Shown in pieces: positions 25,773-34,563 of a DNA stretch of 64,000 nt. Under the pieces are notes generated by a model, which saw only the letters and a list, made by a program, of their open reading frames with translations, had not been told where the DNA came from and made no database searches. Numbering within the stretch: position 1 is the first letter of the stretch; each line of letters begins with the position of its first letter. Both the position numbers and the translations under genes were made by a program. Origin of the DNA: a bacterium (GTDB lineage: Bacteria > Bacillota_I > Bacilli_A > RF39 > UBA660); the NCBI GenBank assembly GCA_019423565.1, contig JAHZBE010000001.1:186001-250000 (forward strand), in the 5' to 3' direction.

Positions 25773-26426
25773 TTACATTGACATAATTTGTGTTTCTTTT
25801 TGTTCCTGATTATTTGATTCGAGTAATTGTCTATACATTTTTTGAATTTTTATTGTACTTTTAATGTCATTTATTTTTTGATTTTCTTTCTGCTTTTTAT
25901 AATTATTTTCTAAATCTGATAATCGTTGATTTAAAGTTTTAGATTCATTCATTTCATCATTATGTAGGTCACATAATTTTTGATATATATGTGGAACATT
26001 TCCAATTATTTTTCCAACTGATAATTTAAATTTTGATTTCATTTCATTAATAGTTGAATCTTTACCCTTTGCAATTACACTTGTAATCTTATTTTTAATT
26101 TTTGGTTTATTTGTAAGTTTAACTTTAGGCTCATTTACCTTTATACCTATTTTTCTTATCGATTCATTATTATTTACTTTTCTATCTTTTTCTTTTTTTA
26201 ACTTTTCATATTCTAATTTTTTTGCCTGTAACTGAATTTGCTTTTTATTAATTTCTCTAATTTTTTCTATATATTCATTTACATTACTTTTAGTTGCAAG
26301 GTCATAGGCAGAAATTTCTGGATATTTTTCTTTTAATTCATAGATACTACTTTCAAGATTATCTATTTCTTTTTTCATTTCAGTTAATTTTATGTTTAAT
26401 TCTTCTAATTCTTCTAAATTTTTCAT
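25773..26426 (-). CDS. Coiled-coil protein, unknown
   Basis: A 217-residue, strongly charged protein. Residues 1-90 form a coiled coil (LEELNIKLTEMKKEIDNLES), residues 95-125 are Lys/Pro/Asn-rich, and residues 150-217 form a second helical stretch ending MSM. Not recognised. It starts with a strong GGAGG at 26426 and is 13 bases from the upstream DUF1292-like gene. Being sandwiched between two paralogous DUF1292-like genes is unusual. Confidence 0.65.
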   Translation of the reverse strand: MKNLEELEELNIKLTEMKKEIDNLESSIYELKEKYPEISAYDLATKSNVNEYIEKIREINKKQIQLQAKKLEYEKLKKEKDRKVNNNESIRKIGIKVNEPKVKLTNKPKIKNKITSVIAKGKDSTINEMKSKFKLSVGKIIGNVPHIYQKLCDLHNDEMNESKTLNQRLSDLENNYKKQKENQKINDIKSTIKIQKMYRQLLESNNQEQKETQIMSM

Positions 26427-26439
26427 AACTGCCTCCTTT

Positions 26440-26703
26440 TTAACCTTTTAAATTTTTAAAAGCAGTTGAAAACAGTTCAAAAGCAATCTTTTTTTCTTCA
26501 TCATTTTCTATTTCATCAATTTCTTCTGTTCCGTCCTCATTTACTTTAATTCTGGATGCAAATAATAAATAATCATCATTTATATTTTTTTCACCATCAA
26601 CATTATAATAGATATATTCAATGCCTGTATTTTCTAATTCTAATCTAGTAACTATATGAGCTATTTTATCAACACCATTAATATTTATTTTAAATTCATT
26701 CAT
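26440..26703 (-). CDS. DUF1292-like small protein, second copy
   Basis: An 87-residue acidic protein starting MNEFKININGVDKIA, with IEYIYYNVDG, YLLFASRIKVNEDGTEEI and ENDEEKKIAFELFSTAFKNL. It aligns along its whole length with the protein at 25485-25754. ATG 26703 lies 7 bases after AAGGG; earlier starts lie before that site. It is probably the first gene of the four-gene operon 26703-23943. Confidence 0.72.
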   Translation of the reverse strand: MNEFKININGVDKIAHIVTRLELENTGIEYIYYNVDGEKNINDDYLLFASRIKVNEDGTEEIDEIENDEEKKIAFELFSTAFKNLKG

Positions 26704-26799
26704 ATGCATACCCTTTTCTATTATAATCTTCTTATTATATATATTATCATACCATTTTATTTTAAAATAGTCCATATTTTTAAAGAAAAAAACTAAAAA

Positions 26800-26838
26800 T
26801 AAAAAGATATCAATTAAATAAAATTTATATCTTTTTTA
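26800..26838 (-). terminator. Terminator of the 178-residue coiled-coil gene
   Basis: AAAAAGATAT / ATATCTTTTT inverted repeat with a long AT loop and T-run on the minus strand, overlapping the stop codon at 26825. Confidence 0.65.
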
Positions 26839-27361
26839 ATTTTTTGGTTAGCACTTTTTCACTAAATTTACTTTTTATATTTTTTTTGAATAATGAAATT
26901 TTCTCTTTTATTTCTTTTAGTTTTTCTAAATTTACTTTCCTTTTGCTTACTATAAATGGTTTTGTAAGATTTTGCATTTCTTCAATTTCTTTATCTGTTT
27001 TATTTTTTCTTCGATAACTCATTACAACAATTAATTCTTCTTCAATAACACGCTTTCTAATATATTCTGAATTATAACCATAAAGTTGTTTCTTTAAATT
27101 CATTATATAAGTTTTACATCTATTTATTTGATCATCTAAATACAAAAATTCTTGATTCGCACTTTTATCCAAATTTTCTTTTCTTAATTTCATTTCATTT
27201 TTCTTTTGTTCTAAATTTTTTATCCTTTTTAAATAATTATTGATGGTATTTTCAAGTTCCTCTATACTGGAATTTTTTATATCTTTTCCGTCGCCCTCAA
27301 ACGTACCATACCTAACTACATTAAGTTCTTTCTTATTATTTTCATAAGTTGTTCTAAACAT
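26825..27361 (-). CDS. Basic coiled-coil protein, unknown
   Basis: A 178-residue protein, not recognised. After an N-terminal MFRTTYENNKKELNVVRYG, residues 28-90 form a Lys/Asn/Glu-rich coiled coil (IEELENTINNYLKRIKNLEQ). The C-terminal 60 residues are very basic (KISLFKKNIKSKFSEKVLTKK). No membrane segment. AGGAG lies 11 bases before ATG 27361. It precedes the DUF1292-like/coiled-coil operon in the same orientation but has its own terminator. Confidence 0.6.
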   Translation of the reverse strand: MFRTTYENNKKELNVVRYGTFEGDGKDIKNSSIEELENTINNYLKRIKNLEQKKNEMKLRKENLDKSANQEFLYLDDQINRCKTYIMNLKKQLYGYNSEYIRKRVIEEELIVVMSYRRKNKTDKEIEEMQNLTKPFIVSKRKVNLEKLKEIKEKISLFKKNIKSKFSEKVLTKKLKKI

Positions 27362-27445
27362 TTTTTATTTTCTCCTATTTTAACTAACTAATCTTTATAA
27401 TATACTAACAAGAAAAAATAGTCCATATTTTTTAAATTTATTTAC

Positions 27446-27468
27446 AAAAAAAAGACCTTGAAGTCTTT
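27446..27468 (-). terminator. Terminator downstream of the 27467-27823 gene
   Basis: AAAGAC TTCAAG GTCTTT hairpin followed by a run of T on the minus strand, at the stop codon; it probably ends the tyrS transcript as well. Confidence 0.75.
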
Positions 27469-27823
27469 ATTTATATTTTCTATTTAATAAACTCAAGAAT
27501 AATGCAACTATAACAATATTTGATAATGATACAAGGATATTATTAACATTTGCCTTATTATATGATTCATTTTCTTTCTTTTCTGCAATATAACTTGCAT
27601 AACAATTATCTTTAATTGTTTGTTGATCAATTTCTTCCGTAGGAATTTTATCTAAATCACAAATTTGTTTTGAATAATCAGAATAAGATAATGTTACATC
27701 TTTATTAAATATTCTTATCCCTACTCCAAATGTAATTACAATAGCCGCAATAAGCCATATCACAAGTATTGAGTTAATTACTTTTAATACTATATCTTTT
27801 TCTTTTGAAAATAATTTTGCCAT
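27467..27823 (-). CDS. Hypothetical protein with two membrane helices
   Basis: A 118-residue protein. A basic N-terminus is followed by a membrane helix (about residues 15-37, VINSILVIWLIAAIVITFGV), an external loop of 50 residues with two cysteines (QICDLDKIP and DNCYASYIA) that could form a disulfide, and a second helix near the C-terminus. It begins nine bases after the tyrS stop with its own GGAGG, so it is probably co-transcribed with tyrS under the T-box. Function unknown. The protein at 47428 has a similar plan: two helices around a loop with acidic/Cys content. Confidence 0.6.
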   Translation of the reverse strand: MAKLFSKEKDIVLKVINSILVIWLIAAIVITFGVGIRIFNKDVTLSYSDYSKQICDLDKIPTEEIDQQTIKDNCYASYIAEKKENESYNKANVNNILVSLSNIVIVALFLSLLNRKYK

Positions 27824-27832
27824 TTTTTCCTC

Positions 27833-29065
27833 CTAATTAAATATAACCAAGTAGTATTTTTTCTTTCCCCTTCTTACTACTATATATTTATTATATAACG
27901 CTTTTTCTTTATTTACAAGCATATCAGTTGTATTTATTTTTTCTCCATTAATACTTATTGAACCATTATTAATAAATTCTCTTGCTTCTCTTTTACTTGA
28001 TAAAATTTTAGTGTTTACAAGCATATCAACAATATTCATTTCTTCTGTTATTGTTTCTGCCTGAACCCCTGATAATGCATCTTTTAATTCATTTTCTGAA
28101 AGTGATGCAATATCACCACTAAATAATGCTTCTGTTATTTTTAATGCTTTATTATATTCTTCTGTACCATGTAAATCAGTTATAATTTCTTTTGCAAGTG
28201 TTTTTTGAGCAATTCTTTTTTCTGGACATTCTTTATGTTCACTCATAACTTTTTCAATTTCTTCTTTACTCAAGAATGTAAATACCTTCAAATATTCTTC
28301 TACTTTTTCATCACTGCTATTTATTAAATATTGATATATTTCATAACTTGATGTTTTATTTATATCAAGCCATAATGCATTTCCTTCTGATTTTCCAAAT
28401 TTCTTACCATTTGAATCTAATATTAAAGGCATTGTAAATGCGTATGCTTTTTTACCTAATTTTTTGTTTATTAATTCAATTCCAGTTGTAATATTACCCC
28501 ATTGATCAGAACCTGCAGCTTGCATTATACAATTTTTTTCTTCATATAAATGCACAAAGTCATTACCTTGTAGTAATGTATAAGTAAATTCCGCAAAAGT
28601 TATACCTGTTTCAAGTCTTCTACTAATAATATCTTTATTAAGCATATAATTAACATTGATATATTTTCCTGTATCTCTTAAAAAATCAAGAATATTAACA
28701 TCTTTGTACCAATCATAATTATTAACTACTTCAACATTACCATCAAATATTTTTTCAACTTGTTTCTTTATAGATTCGACATTATTTAAAACTGTTTCTT
28801 TTGAGATAATCTCTCTTTCTGATGTTGGTCTTGGATCACCTATCATACCAGTTGCTCCTCCAACTAATAATATTGGATGGAATCCTGCTTTTGCAAGTCT
28901 CTTAGCAGTTACTAAACTAGAATAATGTCCAATATGAAGACTATCAGCAGTAGGATCTGTTCCCCAATAGAAACATGCCTTCTTTTCGTTTATTATTTTT
29001 TCTAAATCATCTCCAGCCTCATCTTTTATAAGACCTCTCCATTTTAATTCATCATAAAAATTCAT
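27833..29065 (-). CDS. tyrS: Tyrosyl-tRNA synthetase
   Basis: A 410-residue class I synthetase with the HIGH-type motif DSLHIGHYSS, the tyrosine-binding QAAGSDQWGN block, the KFGKSEGN (KMSKS-type) motif, and a C-terminal S4 RNA-binding domain (LVNTKILSSKREAREFINNG, starting near residue 340). It charges tRNA-Tyr; tRNA-Tyr(GTA) is encoded at 43700-43783. Expression is very likely controlled by the T-box leader at 29085-29294. Confidence 0.97.
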   Translation of the reverse strand: MNFYDELKWRGLIKDEAGDDLEKIINEKKACFYWGTDPTADSLHIGHYSSLVTAKRLAKAGFHPILLVGGATGMIGDPRPTSEREIISKETVLNNVESIKKQVEKIFDGNVEVVNNYDWYKDVNILDFLRDTGKYINVNYMLNKDIISRRLETGITFAEFTYTLLQGNDFVHLYEEKNCIMQAAGSDQWGNITTGIELINKKLGKKAYAFTMPLILDSNGKKFGKSEGNALWLDINKTSSYEIYQYLINSSDEKVEEYLKVFTFLSKEEIEKVMSEHKECPEKRIAQKTLAKEIITDLHGTEEYNKALKITEALFSGDIASLSENELKDALSGVQAETITEEMNIVDMLVNTKILSSKREAREFINNGSISINGEKINTTDMLVNKEKALYNKYIVVRRGKKKYYLVIFN

Positions 29066-29084
29066 AATTTTTCCTCCTAATACT

Positions 29085-29294
29085 TAAAAAAAGCCTATGA
29101 TGTAAGGACGATTAAACGCGGTACCACCTTACTTCATAGACTTTTCTATGCTCTTTTTTTCATTTAACGCATGAATTTACGCTTTAATTCATAATATTGT
29201 AATTTCATTATTATTATGCTTAGTTTTCAGCAAACCACTAAGTCTCTTTTTTCATAAATAATAATTACTTATATATTAATCACAATCAAATTAC
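29085..29294 (-). promoter_or_regulatory. T-box riboswitch of tyrS
   Basis: On the minus strand the leader contains AAGGTGGTACCGCG, the conserved T-box, whose TGGT can pair with the ACCA end of uncharged tRNA. It overlaps a terminator hairpin (GTCTATGAAGTAAGG / CCTTACATCATAGGC followed by T7), so the antiterminator and terminator are mutually exclusive. Upstream lies a long stem-I region; a TAC at 29199-29201 in an ATTACAAT loop is a likely specifier codon for tyrosine (my inference). Low charged tRNA-Tyr would favour readthrough into tyrS. Confidence 0.93.
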
Positions 29295-29300
29295 AATTAT

Positions 29301-29329
29301 ATTTTATTATAAAGATAACATTTAGTCAA
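29301..29329 (-). promoter_or_regulatory. Promoter of the T-box-tyrS transcript
   Basis: TTGACT (29324-29329), 17 bases, TAAAAT (29301-29306) on the minus strand, placed directly after the rbfA stop and ahead of the leader RNA. Confidence 0.7.
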
Positions 29330-29331
29330 TA

Positions 29332-29676
29332 CTAATCATTTTCATGTATTTCTTTTATTATTTTTTCTATTTTATTTCCATAATCTATCGATTCATCAAA
29401 TACAAAATGAAGTTCTGGGATTTTTCTCATTTCTAATTTTCTTTTCATAAGTTCACTTCTAATGAATCCTTTTGCTCCATTTAAATCATGAATACATTTA
29501 TCTCTGTTCTCATCATTTAAAACTGTACAATAAACTTTTGCATAAGATAAATCGCTAGATAAATCTAAATGTGTTATTGTTACAAATTTAATATCTTCGT
29601 CTTTTATTTCAGTCATTAAAATTGAACTGATTTCTTTAACAAGTAAATTTGCAAGTCTTTCTGTTTTAATACTCAT
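29332..29676 (-). CDS. rbfA: Ribosome-binding factor A
   Basis: A 114-residue protein with the RbfA core: TERLANLLVKEISSILMTEI, FVTITHLDLSSDLSYAKVYC and a final LHFVFDESIDYGNKIEKII. It matures the 16S rRNA 5' end in the small subunit. It is the last gene of the nusA-infB operon; in most Firmicutes rbfA directly follows infB, but here a gene for an unknown 249-residue protein lies between. Confidence 0.95.
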   Translation of the reverse strand: MSIKTERLANLLVKEISSILMTEIKDEDIKFVTITHLDLSSDLSYAKVYCTVLNDENRDKCIHDLNGAKGFIRSELMKRKLEMRKIPELHFVFDESIDYGNKIEKIIKEIHEND

Positions 29677-29687
29677 TTTAACACCTC

Positions 29688-30437
29688 TTATTCTGGTATA
29701 TATACTTTTGTTTTACTTTCGTCTAATTTTACATTTTTTCTTTGTTTTATGTAGTTTAAAGAATTATTAAACAAATCTACTTTGGTTGATTCTTTTATTA
29801 AATTAGATACATGACTTAATAGTTCTTTATTATCTTCTATTAGTTCTTCAATTGCACCACTTGCCTTTGTAGTTTCTTTACCTTTTTTAATTTCTATGTA
29901 TGAAGAATTTTCATCTTTTTGATTATATAAGATACATATAGAAATGTCATTTACTCTAATTGTTATTTTTGATTCTTCATAAGTCCAAATAAAGAAAAAT
30001 GAAATTTTATCATTATCATAATTTATAGAAAAATCTTGTTTTTGTTCTTTAAATGTCTTAACCAAAATATAATCGTCATTTAACAAAACGGCACATCTAT
30101 CTAATATATTTCTATCCGAATGTTTATTTTTTATACCATTATAACAATCAAATTTGTTTTTCCCATCTTTTATACATATATGACACATAGTGTGTATATT
30201 TTTTTCTTTTTCTCTTGAATATCTTGGATTTTGTACTATATTTCCAATTAAATACCCATCTTTATCAAGGTAATACAAATTAGATTTTTTTATATCAAAT
30301 GTTCCAACCTTTGTATTACCTTTTTTTATATCTATACTTTCAAATAATGGGATTTCACCTTTTTTTATATCTATATCATATCCAATAAAATTTAATAATT
30401 CTCTTTGTGCTTCTATTATACTTAATAGCTTCTCCAT
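29688..30437 (-). CDS. Hypothetical protein between infB and rbfA
   Basis: A 249-residue soluble protein not recognised. Its start, LLSIIEAQRELLNFIGYDID, is followed by a lysine-rich, strand-predicted middle with regular IKKG-type repeats (DIKKGEIPLFES, DIKKGNTKVGTFDIKK) and a segment with spaced cysteines and histidines (HTMCHICIKDG). The C-terminus is helical and ends VKLDESKTKVYIPE. GGGG lies 7-10 bases before the start. It fills the space between infB (28-base gap) and rbfA (11-base gap), so it is probably transcribed with them. Confidence 0.65.
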   Translation of the reverse strand: MEKLLSIIEAQRELLNFIGYDIDIKKGEIPLFESIDIKKGNTKVGTFDIKKSNLYYLDKDGYLIGNIVQNPRYSREKEKNIHTMCHICIKDGKNKFDCYNGIKNKHSDRNILDRCAVLLNDDYILVKTFKEQKQDFSINYDNDKISFFFIWTYEESKITIRVNDISICILYNQKDENSSYIEIKKGKETTKASGAIEELIEDNKELLSHVSNLIKESTKVDLFNNSLNYIKQRKNVKLDESKTKVYIPE

Positions 30438-30464
30438 AAACTTCCCCCCAAAGTGTATTTATAA

Positions 30465-32609
30465 CTATCTTTTTATTTCAACCATTTCATATGCTTCAAT
30501 TACATCTTTTTCTTTTATGTCGTTATAATTTTCAAGAGTAATACCACATTCAAATCCTTTTTTAACTTCTTTAGCTTGATCTTTTTCTTTTTGAATTGTA
30601 TTAATTGCGCCATCATAAACAACAACACCATCTCTTATTAATCTCGCTTTAGCATTTGATCTTACTACTCCGTCTGTTACCATACATCCTGCGATAGTAC
30701 CTACTTTAGAGAATTTAAATAATTTTCTAACTTCTGCTGAACCAATTACTTTTTCTTCATATTCTGGATCAAGCATACCTTTCATTGCACTTTCCATTTC
30801 TTCAACTAATTTATAGATAATATTATGAAGTCTTATATCTACATTATATTCTTTTGCAACTTCTAAAGTTTTTGCATTTGGTCTTACATTAAATCCAATG
30901 ATAATAGCATCAGATGCATTTGCAAGTACTATATCACTTTCAGTAATTGTTCCAACACCACTTCTAATTACATTAACTCTAACACCTTCAACTTCTATCT
31001 TAGATAAAGAATTTTTAACTGCTTCTTCTGTTCCTTTAACATCAGTTTTAAGTATTACATTTATTTCTTTTACACCTGATTTAATTTTATCAAATAAATC
31101 ATCTAGGGAAATTGCTTTATTATTTTTACTATTTTTAAGTTTTGCTTGTTCTTTTCTATTTTCCGCAATAGTTTTAGCTTCTTTTTCTGTTTCAAAAGCC
31201 ATAAATCTATCACCAGATGATGGAACTTCACTTAAACCTGTTATTTCAACTGGTGTAGATGGAAGTGCTTCAACTACTTCTCTTCCTAAATCATCTTTTA
31301 AAGTTCTAACTTTTCCATAAGTTGTTCCAACAACAATTGGGTCACCTAATCTAAGTGTTCCATTTTGAACAAGTAATGTTACTGTTGAACCAACATTTTT
31401 ATCAAGTTTTGATTCAATTACTGTACCTAGGGCATATCTATTTGGATTTGCTTTTAATTCACTCATTTCTGCAACAAGTTGAATACTGTCTAATAAATCA
31501 CTAACACCTTCACCTGTTAATGCAGATATTTTTTGATATATTACATCTCCACCCCATTCTTCTGGAGTAAGACCACGAGCTGCCATTTCAGTCATAATTT
31601 TTTCTGGATTTGCACCTGGTTTATCCATTTTATTTATAGCAACTATTATTGGTACGCCTGCAGCTTTAGCATGATCTATTGCTTCTTCCGTTTGAGGCAT
31701 TACACCATCGTCTGCTGCGACAATTATAATAACTATATCTGTTACAGCAGCACCTCTTGCACGCATTTCAGTAAATGCTTCGTGTCCTGGAGTGTCTATG
31801 AATGTTATCTTTTTACCATTCTTTTCTATTTGATATGCACCAATATGTTGTGTAATTCCACCGAATTCACCAGTTGTAATATGACTATTTCTGATGTAGT
31901 CAAGTAAACTTGTTTTACCATGGTCAACATGTCCCATTATGGTTACAACTGCTGGTCTATCTACTAAAGATGCTGGATCATCATTAACTTCAAATTTTTC
32001 AAAATTAGTCTTGTCTTGTGATTCGAAGCTCTTTAATGTCTTATCATAATCAATTACAATCATCTCTACATCATCATAACTAAGTGAATTATTTAAACTA
32101 GCCATTATACCTAAATTCATTAGTTTTTTTATTACTTCAGTTGGATTAACATTTAATTCTTTAGCAAGTTCGCTAACTGTCATTCCTTCTTTATAAACTA
32201 TAATATTATCATCATGAGATGCTTCATTTTGCATAAGTTTTTCTTTATTCTTATACATTTGCTTTCTTTTTGCATGCATATCTTCTTTTTGAACTTCAGA
32301 CTTTTTCTTTAATTTTTGTTTTTTTACAGTATCATCAAATCTAATATGAGATGCACTTGCAAGTTCTTCAGCCTTATCTTCAAGTTCTGCATCTAAATCA
32401 TAATCCTTTTCTTCAGTTATTTCATCTATATATTCTGGTTCTTCTTCCTCATTCACATTCATAGTTAAAGTATTGTCCAAATCAATTATTTGGTCCTCAT
32501 CTAACATATCATCTGCATTTTTAATATCATAACCTAATTCTTGTGCTTTTTTAATTACTGCTTCAACTGTAACATTTATATCTAAAGCATATTCTTTAAC
32601 ACTCATCAT
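30465..32609 (-). CDS. infB: Translation initiation factor IF-2
   Basis: A 714-residue factor. The N-terminal region is short and Glu/Asp-rich with two IF2_N modules (MSVKEYALDINV and MTVSELAKELNV), followed by the G domain with GHVDHGKTSLLD, DTPGHEAF and NKMD, then domains II-IV including FKFSKVGTIAGCMVTDG. It places initiator tRNA on the small subunit; initiator tRNA-Met is at 43107-43183. It lies in the order rimP-nusA-ylxR-[comEB]-infB-[unknown]-rbfA, missing the ylxQ (L7Ae-type) gene usual before infB. Confidence 0.97.
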   Translation of the reverse strand: MMSVKEYALDINVTVEAVIKKAQELGYDIKNADDMLDEDQIIDLDNTLTMNVNEEEEPEYIDEITEEKDYDLDAELEDKAEELASASHIRFDDTVKKQKLKKKSEVQKEDMHAKRKQMYKNKEKLMQNEASHDDNIIVYKEGMTVSELAKELNVNPTEVIKKLMNLGIMASLNNSLSYDDVEMIVIDYDKTLKSFESQDKTNFEKFEVNDDPASLVDRPAVVTIMGHVDHGKTSLLDYIRNSHITTGEFGGITQHIGAYQIEKNGKKITFIDTPGHEAFTEMRARGAAVTDIVIIIVAADDGVMPQTEEAIDHAKAAGVPIIVAINKMDKPGANPEKIMTEMAARGLTPEEWGGDVIYQKISALTGEGVSDLLDSIQLVAEMSELKANPNRYALGTVIESKLDKNVGSTVTLLVQNGTLRLGDPIVVGTTYGKVRTLKDDLGREVVEALPSTPVEITGLSEVPSSGDRFMAFETEKEAKTIAENRKEQAKLKNSKNNKAISLDDLFDKIKSGVKEINVILKTDVKGTEEAVKNSLSKIEVEGVRVNVIRSGVGTITESDIVLANASDAIIIGFNVRPNAKTLEVAKEYNVDIRLHNIIYKLVEEMESAMKGMLDPEYEEKVIGSAEVRKLFKFSKVGTIAGCMVTDGVVRSNAKARLIRDGVVVYDGAINTIQKEKDQAKEVKKGFECGITLENYNDIKEKDVIEAYEMVEIKR

Positions 32610-32626
32610 AAGCTATTCGCCTCCTT

Positions 32627-33178
32627 TTAATTTTTTCTTTCTAGTTTTTTAGCAAGTGATAACACATCATCTGTTACACTTTCTACTTCTTCCTTTGTAA
32701 TATCATCTATACCATAACAAACTACTTCTACACCAGCATGATTAAGCATTATTTTGCTTATATCTACTAATTCTTTTTTTGAATACATTCTTAAATAAAC
32801 AACCTTTTTAATACCTACTTGAATTATTTCCTTTGTGCATTCTGTACAAGGAAACCAAGTTACATAAAGAGTACTGCCTTTTAAATCATCTAGGCTACCC
32901 CTATAATTTAATATTGCATTTCTTTCAGCATGCACTACATAATAGTCTTTAACATCTTTTTTTATTCCTGTTATTTCACCACTTGATGCCCAGTCAAATG
33001 TATCATCATTCATACCTTTTGGAAGACCATTATAACCAACTGATAAAACTTTATTATCAGAATTTACTATACATGCACCTACTCTATTATGTGGATCCTT
33101 ACTTCTTGCAGATATCAAAAGTGCGTTCATCATAAAATATTCGTCCCAAGATAAATAGTTTTCTCTTTTATCCGACAA
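32627..33178 (-). CDS. comEB: dCMP deaminase (ComEB-type)
   Basis: A 183-residue zinc deaminase with the catalytic VHAERNAILN (HAE) and PCTECTKEII (PCxxC) motifs, preceded by the SARSKDPHNRVGACIV block of deoxycytidylate deaminases. It converts dCMP to dUMP for thymidylate synthesis. The start is TTG at 33178, 7 bases after GGGGG. Its place between ylxR and infB, where ylxQ normally sits, is unusual: in B. subtilis comEB is in a competence operon. Confidence 0.93.
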   Translation of the reverse strand: MSDKRENYLSWDEYFMMNALLISARSKDPHNRVGACIVNSDNKVLSVGYNGLPKGMNDDTFDWASSGEITGIKKDVKDYYVVHAERNAILNYRGSLDDLKGSTLYVTWFPCTECTKEIIQVGIKKVVYLRMYSKKELVDISKIMLNHAGVEVVCYGIDDITKEEVESVTDDVLSLAKKLERKN

Positions 33179-33201
33179 AATATTACCCCCTAATACCGTT
33201 T

Positions 33202-33465
33202 TTATTGATTTATTATTTCTTCAAGTTTTTCATATACACTATCATCAATAGTAGTTTCTAAATGTTTATCTAAAATCTTTGATTTTCTTGCTTTATTTAA
33301 AACATCTATATCTTTTTTAATGTATGCGCCCCTACCGTTTGCTTTACCTGTTAAATCAACAAAAACTTCATTTTCATTATTTTTGACAACCCTAATTAAA
33401 TCTCTTTTTTCTAATTTTTCTTTTGTTACAACGCACGTTCTAAGTGGTATTTTTTTATTTTTCAT
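33202..33465 (-). CDS. ylxR: YlxR (RNase P modulator, DUF448)
   Basis: An 87-residue RNA-binding protein with IPLRTCVVTKEKLEKRDLIR and the KANGRGAYIKKD block, the signatures of YlxR/RnpM, which in B. subtilis binds RNase P RNA and also acts as a nucleoid-associated regulator. It follows nusA by 11 bases, as in other Firmicutes. The RNase P RNA gene is at 17261-17611. Confidence 0.94.
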   Translation of the reverse strand: MKNKKIPLRTCVVTKEKLEKRDLIRVVKNNENEVFVDLTGKANGRGAYIKKDIDVLNKARKSKILDKHLETTIDDSVYEKLEEIINQ

Positions 33466-33476
33466 TAAAAACCTCC

Positions 33477-34562
33477 TTATGCTTCGTAATATTTATAAAT
33501 ATTTATTCCTTCTTCTTGAACTTGTTCTCTTGTTTTTACATCAATTTTGCATTTTGTAAGTCTTGCGGCAAGTTTAACATTTTGTCCTTTTTTACCAATT
33601 GCTAATGATAAATTATCTCCTTCTGCAACTGCTAATGCTTCACTTTTCTTATCATCTAATATATATACTTCAACATCTTTTGCTGGAGATAAGGCATTTT
33701 TAATAAATTGAACTAAATCTTTGCTATACTCTACAACATCAATTTTTTCACCGTTAAGTTCCTTAGAAATATTATTAATTCTTATTCCTTTTTCACCAAT
33801 GCAAGCACCTACTGCATCTACTTTTTCATTTTCTGAATAAACTGCTATCTTGCTTCTGCTTCCTGGGTCTCTTGCAACGCTATAAAGAATAACTATTCCT
33901 TCATTTAATTCTGGAATTTCTTTTTCTAATAATCTTTTTACAAATCCATAATGACTTCTTGAAAGAAGTATAACTGGGCCACCTTTTTGACCAAGTTCTA
34001 TTTTTGAAACATATACTTTAACTTGTGAACCCATTACTAATTCTTCACCAGGAATTATTTCTGATTTTGGAAGGATTCCGTGTGCTCTACCAAGATCTAC
34101 ATAATAATTTTGTTTATCTTCTCTTGCTAAAGTACCTACCATTAATTCTCCTTCTTTGTCTTCGAATTCTTTCATGATGCTTTCTCTTTCTGCTTCACGA
34201 ACTTTTTGTGTAAATACTTGTTTACAAGTTGATGCTGCTACTCTACCAAAATCTTTTGGTGTTACTTCTTCTTCAATAACATCTCCTACTTTTAAATGGT
34301 TAGGGTTATCTCCTAATTCTTCTAGTAAGATTTGTGCATCTTCTTCATCTTCCATATTTATTTCGTCAACAACTACCTTGTATGCAACTACTTTTATTTC
34401 TCCTGTTTTTCTATCTATTTTTACTTTACTATTTGTTGCATTATTATTTTTTTTGAAAGCTGCATGAAGTGCTGTTTCCATATACTCAAATATTTCATCT
34501 TCACTAATGCCTCTTTCTTTTGCAAGGGCTTTAACTGCTCTTATAAAATCTAATCCGTTCAT
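33477..34562 (-). CDS. nusA: Transcription factor NusA
   Basis: A 361-residue NusA with an N-terminal RNA polymerase-binding domain (FIRAVKALAKERGISEDEIF), an S1 domain (GTLAREDKQNYYVDLGRAHG) and two KH domains (GACIGEKGIRINNI and LAIGKKGQNVKLAARLT). It affects pausing, termination and antitermination. The start at 34562 directly follows the rimP stop and has AAAGGAGG upstream; the longer ORF start lies inside rimP. Confidence 0.97.
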   Translation of the reverse strand: MNGLDFIRAVKALAKERGISEDEIFEYMETALHAAFKKNNNATNSKVKIDRKTGEIKVVAYKVVVDEINMEDEEDAQILLEELGDNPNHLKVGDVIEEEVTPKDFGRVAASTCKQVFTQKVREAERESIMKEFEDKEGELMVGTLAREDKQNYYVDLGRAHGILPKSEIIPGEELVMGSQVKVYVSKIELGQKGGPVILLSRSHYGFVKRLLEKEIPELNEGIVILYSVARDPGSRSKIAVYSENEKVDAVGACIGEKGIRINNISKELNGEKIDVVEYSKDLVQFIKNALSPAKDVEVYILDDKKSEALAVAEGDNLSLAIGKKGQNVKLAARLTKCKIDVKTREQVQEEGINIYKYYEA

Positions 34563-34563
34563 C

